Source: Castor canadensis (lineage: Eukaryota; Chordata; Mammalia; Rodentia; Castoridae). From it: a stretch of DNA of 64,000 nt. This document shows positions 1 to 10,655 of this stretch, piece after piece. The stretch spans positions 127,587,583 to 127,651,582 of the forward strand of contig NC_133390.1 in the NCBI RefSeq assembly GCF_047511655.1. Reading direction: 5' to 3'. Under the pieces are notes generated by a model, which saw only the letters and a program-made list of their open reading frames with translations, made no database searches and was not told the DNA's origin. The translations under genes and the position numbers were made by a program. Positions within the stretch are counted from its first letter, which is position 1; each line of letters starts with the position of its first letter.

Positions 1-438
1 GAGTTGAAATATCATTGATCTAAGATTCTGCCCACAAAAATCTAAAAAAAAAAAAAATCAGGCTTCTAAAGAAGTAGGAAGGAGGAAGTAATAAATACAG
101 AGCAGAAATCAACGGAGTGGAAAGGAAGACATATAATAGAGAAAATAAAGAAAGCCAAAAGTTGCTTCTTTTTCAAAAGAATAATAAGATTGATAAATCC
201 CTAGTAAGACTAATCAAGACAAAAAGAGAGAAATATAAATTACCAATATCAGGAATGAAAAGCAATGTCACTACACATCCCCAGGGCACTGAAATGATAA
301 TACAGATGATTATGTTTTATATGTCAGCACAATGACAATTTAGATGAAATGAACAAATTTCTTTAAAAAACAAAGCTGAGCAAAACTGACACAAATGAAT
401 TTAAAAATCTAAATGTTATTTTTTCTACTAAAGAAATT
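1..438 (+). mobile_element. Ancient L1 ORF2 relic, upstream piece
   Basis: A decayed reading frame at about 117-285 resembles the L1 ORF2 stretch between endonuclease and reverse transcriptase. It has a KNNKIDKSLVRLIKTKREK-like string where younger L1 copies in this window read [20 protein letters not shown]. The element is interrupted by SINEs and resumes at about 859. It is an old family and carries no usable ORF. Confidence 0.65.
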
Positions 439-524
439 GGGCTGGCTGAGTGGCTAAAGTGGTAGAGCTCCTGCCTAGCAAGTCTGAGGCCCTTAGTTCA
501 AACCCCAAAAATAAATAAATAAAT
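439..524 (+). repeat. ID-like tRNA-derived SINE
   Basis: tRNA-like head with 'gtggctaaagtggtagagc' (A-box region) and 'tagttcaaacccc' (B-box region), followed by an (aaat)n tail. Confidence 0.85.
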
Positions 525-526
525 TC

Positions 527-858
527 AGCCAGGTACAGTGGCTCACCCTGTAATCCCAGCTACTCAGGAGGTGGACATTAGGAGATTTGAGATTTGGGGC
601 CAGCCCAAGCAAACAGTGTGAGCCTCCCAGAGACCCCATCTCAATCAATAGCTGAGCATGGTGATGTGCATCTGTCATTCCAGCTACTCAGAAGCATAAA
701 TAGGAGGATTGTGGTTCAGGCCAGTCAGGGCATAAAGTGAGACCCTATCTCCGAAATAACCAAACCAAAAGGGTCAAGGGTTTTCAAGTGGTAGAATGCC
801 TGCCTAGCAAGCACAGGCCCTGAGTTCAACCCCTAGTACTACCCACCTGCCCCAAAAA
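527..858 (+). repeat. Trimeric SINE (B1-like, B1-like, ID-like)
   Basis: The first B1-like arm carries 'gtggctcaccctgtaatccc'. A second starts near 648 ('gctgagcatggtgatgtgc'). An ID-like unit from about 770 ends with 'gagttcaacccctagtacta'. The same three-module order is seen near 29.3 kb. Confidence 0.75.
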
Positions 859-1090
859 AGAAAATTTAAATTCTTTGTGTAAAAATCTTCCATAAGAGAA
901 ACTCCAAACACAGATGACTTTACTACCAAAGCAAAGCAAGCAAACAACAAACAAAAGAAACAAAGTCTCATATTAAAGAAATCCTTTCAGAGGATAGAAG
1001 AGGAAACAACTTTCCGATTCAGTTAGGAACCATCATGAAATGATACCAACACCTTAGAAGGAATGAAAATTACAGGCCCATACATCTCAG
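859..1090 (+). mobile_element. Ancient L1 ORF2 relic, downstream piece
   Basis: Contains 'aaatcctttcagaggataga', 'gaggaaacaactttcc' and 'gaaaattacaggcccata'. The last encodes an ENYRPI-like string from the L1 reverse transcriptase. It continues the relic at 1-438 across the SINE insertions. Confidence 0.65.
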
Positions 1091-1229
1091 GACAGGGGGT
1101 CCTTGCTCCAGGCGCAGTTCTAAGTCTTCGCTTCTCTGTGTGAAACTATTTTCTAGGGCTCCATCCACACACGGTTTCAAAGACCATTTTTGCCCAGAGG
1201 ACGTATTTTCCTCTTCTGTCCAGATCTTT
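1091..1229. other. No feature recognised
   Basis: Unique-looking sequence. No splice-bounded open frame or repeat was identified by eye. Confidence 0.4.
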
Positions 1230-1857
1230 TTCAATCATTCTATCTACCCCATCTCTCAACTGGACAACTGAAATAATATCCTACATACATAGGTGTAGAC
1301 AGTCTCTCTACATCCCATCACCCCATCACATCCACCCTCCCAGCATCACAGCTGGGTGAATTTTTCAAAATGTAAATTTGATCAGCCTCTCTACCCCTTG
1401 AAACCATTTATAGCATTCTCTCCCCAGGCTCCAGTTTCTCTAGCATCATTTCAAACCATGTCTCCCTTGCACTCCTGGCTCAAGCCACTGTGTCTCCTAT
1501 GACATGTCCCATTCCTGCCTCATAAGTTCTTTCCAGTCAATTCTCCTCCCATGGCACTTTTTCTTCTTCCTTGGCATAGTTAATCCTTACTCATCTTTCA
1601 GTTTATCCTGCACCAAGTTGGAATTTTGTATATACTCTCCTGGAGAGCCTTTTGTCCTTTAATCTTATTACTAAAGTTGCAATTCCACAGCTCATTCACA
1701 GAATTATTTGCTTAATAATTCTCTGCTCCATTGGATTTTTAAGCTGCCTGATAGACAGGACCTATTTTTCTTCATCATTCTATCTCCATCAGCAAGGACA
1801 GTGCCTGGTGTATTGTAGCATTCAATGTAGGTATTAAATAAATATCTGCTGAATTAA
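1230..1857 (+). mobile_element. L2 LINE relic (3' end)
   Basis: The 3' terminus 'gtgcctggtgtattgtagc' followed by 'taaataaatatctgctgaat' matches the characteristic L2 end (a tgcctggcacatagtagg-type motif, then aataaatatttgttgaat). The upstream C/T-rich part fits the L2 3' region less securely, so the left edge is uncertain. Confidence 0.55.
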
Positions 1858-2660
1858 TCTTTCCCTGTAATCATTACTCAAAAAGCTCACTTGCATTTGG
1901 TTAATATGAAGATTTTTCCCCCTCAAAAGTATTTTATAGTAGCAGGACTCCTTTAAGTATGACATGCATGTCTACTTAGTCCAACATAAACTAAATTTCT
2001 TTCATTTGAATTTTGCTTTTGACTTATATTTTAGAAATAGTTTCTGTCCAAATATATATTGTCAAAATCTGTAATGCATCACAGTTTAGCTGAACATCTC
2101 TTTCCTCCTCCCACCACGTAGCACACAAATAACTAACTGTGGGAAGAGGTGGTAATTCAGCATACATTCAGTAAATATAGCCTAGAATTCTTCAATGGCT
2201 CTATTATAAAAGTTGGAGCTTGGGAAATGGAATTTCTTAAAATGAAGTGGACTTGTAATTCTCCATGAGTGAACTGGTTAGAAGAAAAGGAAGAGGGAGA
2301 AGCCTGTCTGGGAAGCAGTAAGACATGTGTTCAGGTGTTGTCTCCACTTTCTCTTTGTCCAGTGACATTTCTGCCCTCAATTTCCAGTGACCCACATCAA
2401 GTCCGCTAGGCACAAAACACTGATCTTTATCTGTGGCGTTCCAATTAAGCATAATGGAGTGAAACTCTAAAACCTCATAGATTGCAAAAATACTCCTTTA
2501 AAAGGAATTAAAATTGGTACAAAAGTATATACATTGTTGCACAGTTAATCATAGGACCAATTCGTTCTATTTGTAGTCCTTAAAATCAGCTTAATTTTCA
2601 TAATTAAGCATCAGGCCAAAAATACTAAAGCACTACCAGTGGACTGCCTGCTAATTAATA
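1858..2660. other. No feature recognised
   Basis: AT-rich unique-looking DNA. The 71-codon minus-strand open stretch at 2237-2452 lacks any supporting motif. Confidence 0.4.
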
Positions 2661-2811
2661 GGTAAGGGGTTTCATTTGGGCTTGATGGGAATGTTCTAGA
2701 ATTAGATGCACAAGCATAGTTTGTACAACATAATGATTATACTAAAAACCATTGTGTTGTACGTTTTAAAATGGTAACTTTTATGCGAATTAGATCCCAA
2801 TTTTTAAAATA
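2661..2811 (+). mobile_element. Ancient L1 3'-end relic
   Basis: Shows the mammalian L1M-type 3' end: 'ggtaaggggtttcatttggg', 'atgttctagaattaga', 'tactaaaaaccattgtgttg' and 'ttttaaaatggtaac'. Confidence 0.65.
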
Positions 2812-2875
2812 TAGGGCTGTGCACATGCAAGCACGAAGCCTTGGGTTCAATCTCCAAGCACCGCAATATTAATTA
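2812..2875 (+). repeat. ID-like SINE, partial
   Basis: Only the 3' half of the tRNA-like unit is clear ('gcaagcacgaagccttgg', 'gttcaatctccaagcacc'). Confidence 0.65.
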
Positions 2876-2919
2876 ACTAATTAACAATGGTCACTAACAG
2901 CCTTAAAAACAAAAATGTT

Positions 2920-3110
2920 GCCGGGGCGCTGGTGGTTTATGCAGGTAATCCTAACTACTCAGGAAGCAGAGATCGGGATTGTGGCTGGAAGCCAGCCCCA
3001 AGCGAATAGTCAGATCCCATCTCGAAAATACTCATCACAAAAAAGGGCTGGTGGAGTGGCTCAAGTGAAAGAGCTCCTGGCTAGCAAGTGTGTCCTCCCC
3101 CACCTCAAGA
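2920..3110 (+). repeat. Dimeric SINE (B1-like plus ID-like)
   Basis: B1-like arm 'taactactcaggaagcagag', linker 'ctcatcacaaaaaagggctg', then an ID-like arm 'ggtggagtggctcaagtg'. Confidence 0.8.
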
Positions 3111-3539
3111 ATTAAAAATGTTTTACCTTCAAACTCTGAAGATACGGACAAATAAGATATTCATCCTTCATTAGAAAGAGTTCTTCAAATTTGGATTTAG
3201 AACAAGGCATATAAGAATTCCAAGAGATCTTGCTGTAGAGTTAACTGTTTTCCTTGCCTTTCCCCTTTCCTTATCCACAAGACTTGCTTTTTAAACTTGT
3301 CTTCTAGTTTCGCCCCTATGGTTCGCCAGATATGAAGAATAACATTTTAAAATAAATCAACTGAGGGCTTTCTCTTCCCTCAGTCTCCATTGTCCTCTCA
3401 TGGACGTGAGGACTGCTGACTTTTAAGCCAGCCTCCTTTAGACGCTGAATTAGCTTTTCAAAACCAGGACCGATACAGAGCTCTGATGGAGAGAGCCAAT
3501 TGAAGGTTAGTATTAAAAGCTGAACTGAGGCTCAAACCA
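3111..3539. other. No feature recognised
   Basis: Flank of the CpG island. It probably lies in intron 1 of the minus-strand gene whose exon 1 ends at 4040. No exon was recognised. Confidence 0.4.
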
Positions 3540-4470
3540 AGCGAGCCGATTCTCCACGCTCGACAGCAGTCCGGCCGCTGCCTACTCTCGGGCTCGAGTC
3601 TGAAGCCATCCTCACCTTGCGCTCGGTTCCCGCCCGTGCTTTTGCTCCTTTGCCCCTGTTCCCCGCCACGCGAGCGCCTTTGAGTGAGCGCCTCCTGTCC
3701 CCGGGACACTCTCCTCCCCGCTCATCTTTCAGGTCTTCCCAGACCAAGCGACAGCATCCGAGGGAGGTTTCCGATCACCTCAATGTATCAGGGCACATTT
3801 CAAAGATGAGGACACATGGAGAGGTGGTGGAAATGAATCTCAGCGGAGGAAGCTCTGGGGCTCCCTAGCCGGCATTTCCTCCTAAGAACTGTCCAGTGGG
3901 CCCCGGGGACCGCCGCGCCCGGGGCCGCCGGGGAGGCTGGGGCGCCGCACCGCCACTTGCCGCCGGCCCTGTCGCTCCGCGGAGCCGCTCCGCCGAGCCT
4001 CGCTTCCCCTCCCCGCCCGCCCGCCGTGGGGACACTCACCATCCGCGCGCACGGAGAGGCGCGGCCGGGCGACGAGCAGTAGTAGGAGCAGCAGCGGCGC
4101 GGCGGGCCAGAGCGCAGGCGGGCGGCGGGGCGGCGGGGCGCGCATGGTGCGGGGGTTGCGGGCCCGGGGTCGGGCTGCGCTCGGGGATCGGGAGGCGCCG
4201 GGGGGAGGAGCGGGACTCCGGGAGGCCCGGGACGCCGGAGCTGCGAGCTCCCGGGGGTCTTCTCTACGGCGCCGGGGAGGCGGCTGTGATTCGGCTCCGC
4301 CTTCGAGCGGGACACCTGGAGGCCTCGGTGCCAAAAGGGGCAGGGTGAGGGCGCGGGAGGCGGGGAGCAGGGCCGGGAGCCCCTCCCGGGACCCCAAACG
4401 GCGCCTCTTTCTTTCCAAGAGGGAAGTCTCGACTTGGCGTTCTCTTCCACAGGAGGAATTTTAATGGAAA
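3540..4470. promoter_or_regulatory. CpG island promoter of a minus-strand gene
   Basis: The segment is very GC- and CpG-rich, densest at about 3890-4350, in an otherwise CpG-poor AT-rich neighbourhood. It contains GC-box-like 'ggggcggcgggg' strings near 4125-4140 and no obvious TATA box. A signal-peptide coding exon read from the minus strand lies at its centre. Transcription on that strand most likely starts between about 4200 and 4450 (inference). The plus strand might also fire from such a promoter, but no plus-strand exon is evident. Confidence 0.8.
4040..4145 (-). CDS. First coding exon of an unidentified secreted or membrane protein
   Basis: On the minus strand an ATG at 4145-4143 opens a frame of 35 codons plus one base, ending at a consensus splice donor (exon ends GATG at 4040, intron starts GTGAGT at 4039-4034). 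The encoded N-terminus has a basic/proline-rich n-region, a seven-leucine core (about residues 19-25) and a small polar segment ending in VRAD. This is a typical cleavable signal peptide with cleavage likely near residue 33. The resulting phase-1 intron just after a signal peptide is common in receptors and extracellular modular proteins (established pattern). The remaining exons would lie leftward and none was found in bases 1-4039, so intron 1 is long. I do not recognise the protein. The frame also reads on past the donor without a stop, which could be mistaken for a longer ORF. Confidence 0.65.
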
Positions 4471-5182
4471 AGAAAGCATTCAAATTGCTAACCTCAACCT
4501 AAGGAGTGCGACGCACCGAATGGCGAGGTTCTCTTTACCCGCAGAGAAGGGCATCTTAAGGGATGCCTCTGTCACGCCTTTTCCTTGAACAGCGTGGGAT
4601 TTTTCCAAGAACCCCAGAGCGCTCAAGGACTTGACACCATGGTCACTCACCTCCGGAACCAGGACGCCTTGACCTTGAGAGGGCCCGGGATGCCCTCCAT
4701 CTGGGTTGGAAATTTATATTCTAATAAGGTTCCAGTGTAGGTAGAGTACTAAAGATAAGTATTGTTATCTTTAAGTGGCACTCTACAGTTTACAAATCCC
4801 TTCCATATTAATGTATGGGTCAACAAATGGCTCATTTGAGTTGCCACAAGATGCCTGTCCATGTGCTAGGCCCTAATGAGGCCATAATTGTCCTAAACAA
4901 AAATGCACACACTTAAATAAGATACTAAAGGTTGAACATGTGTTTGGTGCTAAAATGGACAGATAATTGTTCCTAGTTAGTGAACTGGGGACATGAATGA
5001 GATTATAGAAAGAATTTACTTTTCACAGTAAAACTGGCATTTGAACTGCATCTAACTTACTACAAGTGTCATTTTTTCAGCTCACATAATTTTTGAAGGG
5101 CACTGAAAAGATATTTCCTCAATTCTTATCGACTCTAAGGCTATTAGTGAGTAATTCCTTTGGGTCATTAAGCTTTGCTTTA
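4471..5182. other. No feature recognised
   Basis: Unique-looking sequence upstream of the minus-strand promoter; no repeat or exon identified. Confidence 0.4.
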
Positions 5183-5375
5183 TTTATTTTTGGTGGAGCT
5201 GGGTTTTGAACTCAGGGCTTTGGGCTCAAGCCACATTTGCAGTTCACTTTTGCTCTGGTTATTTTACAGATGGAGGTCTCTAGAACTGTTTGCCTGGGCT
5301 GGCCTCAAACCATGATCCACCCGGTCTCAACCTCCCAAGTATCTAGGATTACAGGCATGAGCCACCAGCCCCTGA
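5183..5375 (-). repeat. Dimeric SINE (B1-like plus ID-like)
   Basis: Read on plus: 'ggttttgaactcagggcttt' (inverted ID B-box), then the inverted B1-like arm 'aggattacaggcatgagcca'. Confidence 0.8.
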
Positions 5376-5452
5376 CTTGCTTCTTTTTTTTTTAAGAACA
5401 AAGTTTATTCTCTTCATACCTTAATATCCTAATTAATGATATCTCAGCTTCC

Positions 5453-5520
5453 CTTTGGTGGTATTGGGGTTTCAATTCAGGGTCTTGTGCTTGTAAGGCC
5501 ACACTTGAGCCATGCCTAAG
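5453..5520 (-). repeat. ID-like SINE
   Basis: Inverted tRNA-like unit: 'ggtggtattggggtttcaat' to 'cacttgagccatgcctaag'. Confidence 0.8.
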
Positions 5521-5884
5521 CCAAGCTTTGCTTTTAAAACACAGATGCTTTAGGGTGTTAAATGTAGTGAGGCCTGACAATCATTACATGTAAGTGTAAA
5601 TGAATTTACTTAGCTCCTTTCCTTCCAACAGTTAGTTGCTAATTTAAGGAGCGAGACTTCACATGTCTGGACAGGAGGGACCAGCAGGCACTTTCTGGGG
5701 CTGCCACCTGATCTACTCAGAGCTGCGCCTAGCAATGTTTGTAGAACAGTTATTTGGATATGACTACCCAGCCTAATGACATTTTAACCATTATCTTTAT
5801 TAAGATCTATCTGAAACAAGGCCATTTTCCCTTCCTTAGGAACTAAAGCTCCATTGCTAGATTTTCTTATGCTACTTTTTTTTA
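5521..5884. other. No feature recognised
   Basis: Unique-looking sequence with no identifiable repeat or exon. Confidence 0.35.
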
Positions 5885-6265
5885 ATTAAAAAATTTATTG
5901 TGGTATGATACACATATAAAATTAACCATTTCAATAATTTTCAAGTATACAATTCAGTGGCATGAAGTAGACTCATACCGTATATAGCCATCACCATCTC
6001 CAGAACTTTTCATCACCCCAAACTGAGGCTCTACAGTCACTGTTAAAAAGGCAACTCTTGGGCTGGGGTACAGCTCAGTGACAGAGCACATGTTTAGCAT
6101 GCACGAGGCCTTGGGTTCCATCTCCAACACCCCAAAAGACAGTAACTCTATTCTCACCTCTCCCATCCCCCAGCAACCACCCTTTTACTTTCTGCCTCTA
6201 TGAATGTGACTATTCTAAATACTACATATAAATGGAATTATACAGTATTTGTCCTTTTGTGCCGT
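5885..6265 (-). mobile_element. Ancient L1 relic (antisense), split by a SINE
   Basis: Matches the old L1 family whose antisense strand reads 'ttattgtggtatgatacaca', 'acaattcagtggcatgaag', 'ccagaacttttcatcaccc', 'cagcaaccacccttttac' and 'ggaattatacagtatttgtc'. An ID-like SINE occupies 6061-6138 inside it. The same family recurs at 34.2-34.9 kb and 62.9-63.7 kb. Confidence 0.75.
6061..6138 (+). repeat. ID-like SINE
   Basis: 'ggctggggtacagctcagtg' to 'gggttccatctccaacaccc'. This is the subtype closest to classical rodent ID elements. It is inserted in the ancient L1 relic. Confidence 0.85.
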
Positions 6266-6443
6266 TGCTGTTTCTTAATGCCATGCCAGAGTGGAGACAA
6301 CAGGTGTCAGGCCATGGATAGCCCAGGGTAAAGCAGGCCTCACATCATTCCTCCCCTTAAGTGAAACTTCCCATAAGAGCATAGCATAGAAGGGAGTGCC
6401 ATGGGAGCCTGAGCCATCTGCTCATGCAGTTTACATGTTCCTT

Positions 6444-6567
6444 CCAGGTCCACACTTTTTTTTTTTTTTTTTGACAGTACTGGGTTTTGAACTTAGGACG
6501 TTGTGCTTGCTAGGCAGGCACTCTACCACTTGAGCCAGGCTGTCAGCCCTCCAGGTCCACACTTTTT
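6444..6567 (-). repeat. ID-like SINE with perfect 17-bp target-site duplication
   Basis: The body is inverted (T-run, then 'actgggttttgaacttagga' to 'cacttgagccaggctg'). It is flanked by identical copies of 'ccaggtccacacttttt' at 6444-6460 and 6551-6567. The poly(A) end faces left, as expected for a minus-strand retroposition. Confidence 0.92.
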
Positions 6568-7435
6568 ATCCTCCCATTTTCACTTAATAGTGTAATTTTG
6601 CTTTATGATTCATAAAACCCCATTCATGAAACCAGAGAAAGCTTCATACTCCTGTGGTGTCTTGTGGTCAAGTAGTCAATCTCTACAAGGCCCAGCAGCA
6701 AGTAGAAACTGCTTATCAAGTGTAGAATAGTTGAGTGCACTCTCAGACTCAAGAAGTCTGCACTGCTGTTTTATTTGGGTAGCCCAATGCTCTACCAAGC
6801 ATTCCTATAAAGTATTGTGCCTCTTATAGCATGAAGCCAACGTGCCACTCACACTGCAGCCTGGATGGTACAGAACTCCCTCTTGCTATGAATTTCTTTT
6901 ATAAGTCACCACATATATTTGTTCCCCAAATATCTGTCTTCTTTTCATTCAATACACAAGATCAATCCATACATGTTTATCAGTATATCTCTTGATATGG
7001 TCCTAAGGTTGTGCCAATGTGTGCTACCCTTGCTAAGTAAAGACAAACTGCTTCTGACTGTCTTTGCTGATGAGTTACAGGTTAGCCTGTACTGGGTCAA
7101 TAGCTACAAAACAGGTGTCAGAGACTTGTTGACTTATTCTAGCAATGACAGTACACCTGGAAGAGGAACTACAGTTGGAGTCAATGAAGATAAATGACTA
7201 ACATGTTTCCAAACTCTTCTAGCTTTTGCTGTGGTAAGCAGGAAAGGAAACACTGAATTACCAAATATCCTAGTGTATATCTACTGCCCAGTAGCCAAGC
7301 ATCCCACCCAGTGTCATAGTTGACCCCAATTTTCCATTGTTTTAAAGAAATATTGACAACTAAAATAAACCAGAAGGGTAGTATAGTACTTGATTTTGTA
7401 CTTCTAGCTTCTGTATGTTTCCTACTGCCTCTTCA
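6568..7435. other. No feature recognised
   Basis: Unique-looking DNA. The 92-codon open stretch at 6919-7197 shows no family resemblance that I can support. Confidence 0.35.
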
Positions 7436-7468
7436 ATCTCTCTCTCTCTCTCCTTCTCTCTCTCTGTC
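7436..7468. repeat. (CT)n microsatellite
   Basis: Imperfect run of ct dinucleotides. Confidence 0.85.
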
Positions 7469-7669
7469 AACACTAGGGAAAAAAATAACTGTCCAATTTT
7501 TTTCTTTTTTCTTCCTTGTTTTCTGTCATTTCTTTGTCTTTCTGCTCTACTTTCTGGGAAATCTTAACATTATCTTCTAACCTATCTGTTGAGGTTTTCA
7601 TTTCTCATAATGTTTTAGTTGCTGAGTAATCTTTTTTTATAATCTGAATATTCCTCTTTTTTGTTTGTG

Positions 7670-7791
7670 TGTTTGTTTTGGTTTTTGAGACAGGTTCTCA
7701 CGATATAGCCCAGTATGGCCTTGAACTCATAATCCACCTACTTCAGTTTCCCAAGGGCTAGGATTAAGGACCTGTGCCACCACACCTGACT
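7670..7791 (-). repeat. B1-like SINE
   Basis: 'tttttgagacaggttctcac', 'gccttgaactcataatccac' and 'gtgccaccacacctgac' define an inverted B1-like monomer. Confidence 0.85.
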
Positions 7792-7864
7792 CCTTAGTTT
7801 TGTTTTAACCACATTCTTTTCTTCCTTTTTTTTGAAAGCAGATCATGCTTTCAAAAAAGATCAT

Positions 7865-7962
7865 GCCAGGCCAGTCTCAGACTCCTGGGCTCAAGTGATC
7901 TTTCTGCCTCAGCCACTAGTGAAAGCTGAGACTACAGATGCATGCACCACACCATGCTCTGT
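7865..7962 (-). repeat. B1-like SINE, partial
   Basis: Contains 'actcctgggctcaagtgatc' and 'gactacagatgcatgcacca'. The A-tail end is missing. Confidence 0.7.
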
Positions 7963-8207
7963 TCTATATTCTTCAATGCAGTATCTTATGAGGAGAGTAA
8001 GGTCATTGTTTTTGAGGATTTTCTGTTCCTTCACATTCTCTTCTAGGTTGCTCTTATTTTTCCTGTTTCTTTAGTTTGGTCTTTATTATTTTATAGAGTT
8101 TTCTCAGTGATCCTGCACTGTCTGCTCAGAAACACAGGAAGTCACTGAGGGCTGTGAGCTGGGACAACACCTATATACAAGGAGCCAATTAAATTATGAG
8201 ACATCTT

Positions 8208-8298
8208 GCTGGGGGGGTTGGCTCATGAGGTAGCATGCCTGACTTGCTAAGTGTGAAGCCCTGAGTTCAAACTCCAATACCACCAAAATAACAAAAAA
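8208..8298 (+). repeat. ID-like SINE
   Basis: 'ggttggctcatgaggtagc' and 'ccctgagttcaaactccaat', followed by an A-rich tail. Confidence 0.8.
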
Positions 8299-8899
8299 CA
8301 TGGAGCCATTCCTGTGAGTCTTTGTGAACACCCATAGCTATACAAATCAGAATCTGAAAGATGTTCAACTCATGAGACATGTCCATTTTATATTTAGATG
8401 GTTTTAAAGCTCACATGACACTTCCAAAGGTTCATGGCACATGGATTACAGGTCTACTTACCACAAGCAATCCCAGGCAGCCAGGTATCATTCCTCTAGA
8501 TGCTCTCCAAGGTGAAGCATTCTCTTGCTAGCAATACCATTGGTTTCTGTGCCAGAGGTCTGACTTCAACACATTTACAGATTTGACTGGATTACCTTCT
8601 TTCTTTCCAGAGTGTGTCCCCCAGGTTATGAAGACAATCAACTACAGTCCTTTTACTTAACTAGTCACCTCACTGTGTTTACAGTGTGCTGGAACCTTCC
8701 ATGTAATAATAACCTGTCAATAATAGTAAGAACTTTCTGGGTTTGGTAACAATATATCCACTTTAAAACCAATGACAGGAGATGTTGTGCTTCTGTGGTT
8801 TCCCTGAATCATGACATCTGGTAAAATCAGGACTGTCTCAAATGTCCTAACCTCAAATCTCTGTCCCACTGTGTTTCCAAGGAGGAGGCCCCCACAGTC
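8299..8899. other. No feature recognised with confidence
   Basis: Unique-looking, though its right part may belong to the U3 of the LTR-like segment that follows. Confidence 0.3.
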
Positions 8900-9240
8900 A
8901 AACAACCTTCCAGCTACAGTTTGTATTTATCACTGAATAGTAAGCTTCAGGTCTCTGCCAGCCTGAAAAATCATTCAAAAAGCCAATCATAGCCTGCCAC
9001 TGGAAACAGGGATGACCCCACCCTCCTGTTACTACAAAGCCTACCTCTCATGGCCTCTCCTGGTTACTCTATTCCCAAGTGTGAACCCTGGGTAGCCTTG
9101 CATGTTGTGTGGTCTTCACCTAGACAGTGAATATATATGTATATTTGTGCCCAATAAATTGCTGTAAGTCTCCTTAGTTCAGCCTTGGATGTCATCTGTT
9201 CAGCCATCCTCATAATTCCAGGGTGAGAATCCCTCACTCA
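8900..9240 (+). mobile_element. Possible solo LTR of an endogenous retrovirus
   Basis: The order of elements resembles a gammaretroviral-type LTR. A U3-like segment carries 'agccaatcatagcctgccac'. A TATA-like 'atatatatg' lies near 9131 and AATAAA is at 9153-9158. A U5-like segment follows, ending near 'ccagggtgagaatccctc'. No flanking duplication or internal viral sequence was found, so the call rests on organisation only. Confidence 0.4.
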
Positions 9241-9380
9241 CCAATGGGGTGAAGATGAGGCAATCGAAGGAATCAGCAGATCTGAAGCCTAAGTCATATG
9301 CCTCATATTATACTACACTGCTTCCTCCAGATCCCCAGCTAAAATGAGTGTTCTATCACCACTCCAAGGAGGCAGGTTCA

Positions 9381-9463
9381 GGCTAGGTGTGGTGGTACTC
9401 ACTTGTAATCTCAGCACTTGGAAAGCTGAGACCCTGTCTCAAAACCAACCAACAAACAAAGGA
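9381..9463 (+). repeat. B1-like SINE with internal deletion
   Basis: 'aggtgtggtggtactcactt' joins early to 'gagaccctgtctcaaaac'. Confidence 0.75.
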
Positions 9464-9487
9464 AAGTTATGAAGCCAAGAGGCCATG

Positions 9488-9553
9488 AGACCAGGAGGAA
9501 GAGAATGAGGAAGAGGATGAGGAGAAAGAAGAGGAGGATGAAAAAGAAGAATT
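9488..9553. repeat. Polypurine (GA-rich) tract
   Basis: Almost pure purine on the plus strand (gag/gaa triplets). Low-complexity sequence, not a coding acidic domain. Confidence 0.8.
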
Positions 9554-9559
9554 AGGTTC

Positions 9560-10408
9560 AGAAAGAGATTACCAACTGAGGCTACATTTGGGGCATTTAT
9601 TTTCAACTCACCCAGGCTCTCAGCAAAACAATAGGAATGATATGGAGGCTACTACGAGTTACTTGCACCTAGCAAGAAAGCAGGTTTGCAGCCAGAAGAA
9701 AATGTCAACAGGACATCCCGCAGTGACCCCATGAGGCTGCCGCAGATAGCCCTTTCATGGGAGTTGAAATCCAGGGGAGCCTGAGCTTCCTGCTGGGACC
9801 GCTATGGGTCCCTTTCTCTCTATGCTTGTGTACACATAGGTGAGGTACATCTTTTGTTATGAAAAACACAGTTGGTGTCAGTTTTTCCATTACCATCATC
9901 CTTGTGTTCATGATGTGACAGCAACCTCTGCCCTACGTGGTTTTAAGATTAGTGGACCTTCCACCACCATCAACAGTAACTACCCCTGACCCTTGAAATA
10001 CCCTCAAGGGTGTTCTTTTTTTATATATACATAATGTCAGATAAAGTCATACTGTCCTACAAGATTAAAATATGATTGGCCCAATTATTCATCGACTTCT
10101 GCAAAAAGCCCAGTCTTCTTCTAAAAGACTGGTTTCTAAAAATTTCTGAGACACTGAATCCTCAGAATCACCTCTGGTTTCTAATTCCTGCCCCCACTTT
10201 CTGGTTCTCCAGAAACAAACTGTCTTATATTAACTCAAATGTGGAATTTATTTTGGGATACTTTTTATTTTCACCCAACATTCTATTCACTCTGTTCATG
10301 AGGCTTTTACTCATAAAGTCACCTTTTATCAGAGTGTTAAAAAAAAGTGGTGACAGTTTTGTAGAAATGCAAACACATTGAAACTGATTATTAGACTTTC
10401 CCATTCTT
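9560..10408. other. No feature recognised
   Basis: Unique-looking sequence; the 101-codon open stretch at 10076-10381 has no supporting motif. Confidence 0.35.
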
Positions 10409-10532
10409 TTTGTTTTATTTTATTTTGAGACATGGTCTCACTATGTATCCCAGGCTGGTCTTGAACTTGAGATCCTGCTGCCTCTGTCTCTCGAGTGCTG
10501 GGATTACAGTCATGAACCATCAAGTCTGGCTA
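10409..10532 (-). repeat. B1-like SINE
   Basis: 'ttttgagacatggtctcact', 'caggctggtcttgaacttg' and 'gagtgctgggattacagtca'. Confidence 0.9.
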
Positions 10533-10589
10533 GATTGTCTTATTCTTAACAGTCCTTTTGAAACCATGTTACTATTTTCCTTGACCATC

Positions 10590-10655
10590 TTCCTTTGTTC
10601 TTCTCTCCTTGCTTCTCTCCTCTCCTCTCTTCTTCTCTCCTCTCTATTACCTCTC
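10590..10655. repeat. Pyrimidine-rich (TCTCC)n tract
   Basis: Imperfect ctctcc repeats next to the LTR end at about 10656. Confidence 0.75.

Noticed and set aside
439-524. tRNA genes suggested by A-box and B-box motifs in the many ID-like units
   Set aside because: They are dispersed, A-tailed, lack a full cloverleaf and terminator, and often have TSDs; they are SINEs.
3896-4464. Plus-strand open frames in the same island (150 and 106 codons)
   Set aside because: Arginine/glycine/alanine-rich low-complexity translations expected from CpG-rich DNA. No splice or domain support.
3800-4483. Long minus-strand open frames (227 and 178 codons) across the CpG island
   Set aside because: GC-rich DNA has few stops, and these frames run through a consensus donor at 4039. 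Only the 35-codon exon from 4145 has a coherent signature (signal peptide plus donor).
9488-9560. Acidic (Glu-rich) coding domain
   Set aside because: Simple polypurine repeat with no start, splice site or flanking coding sequence.
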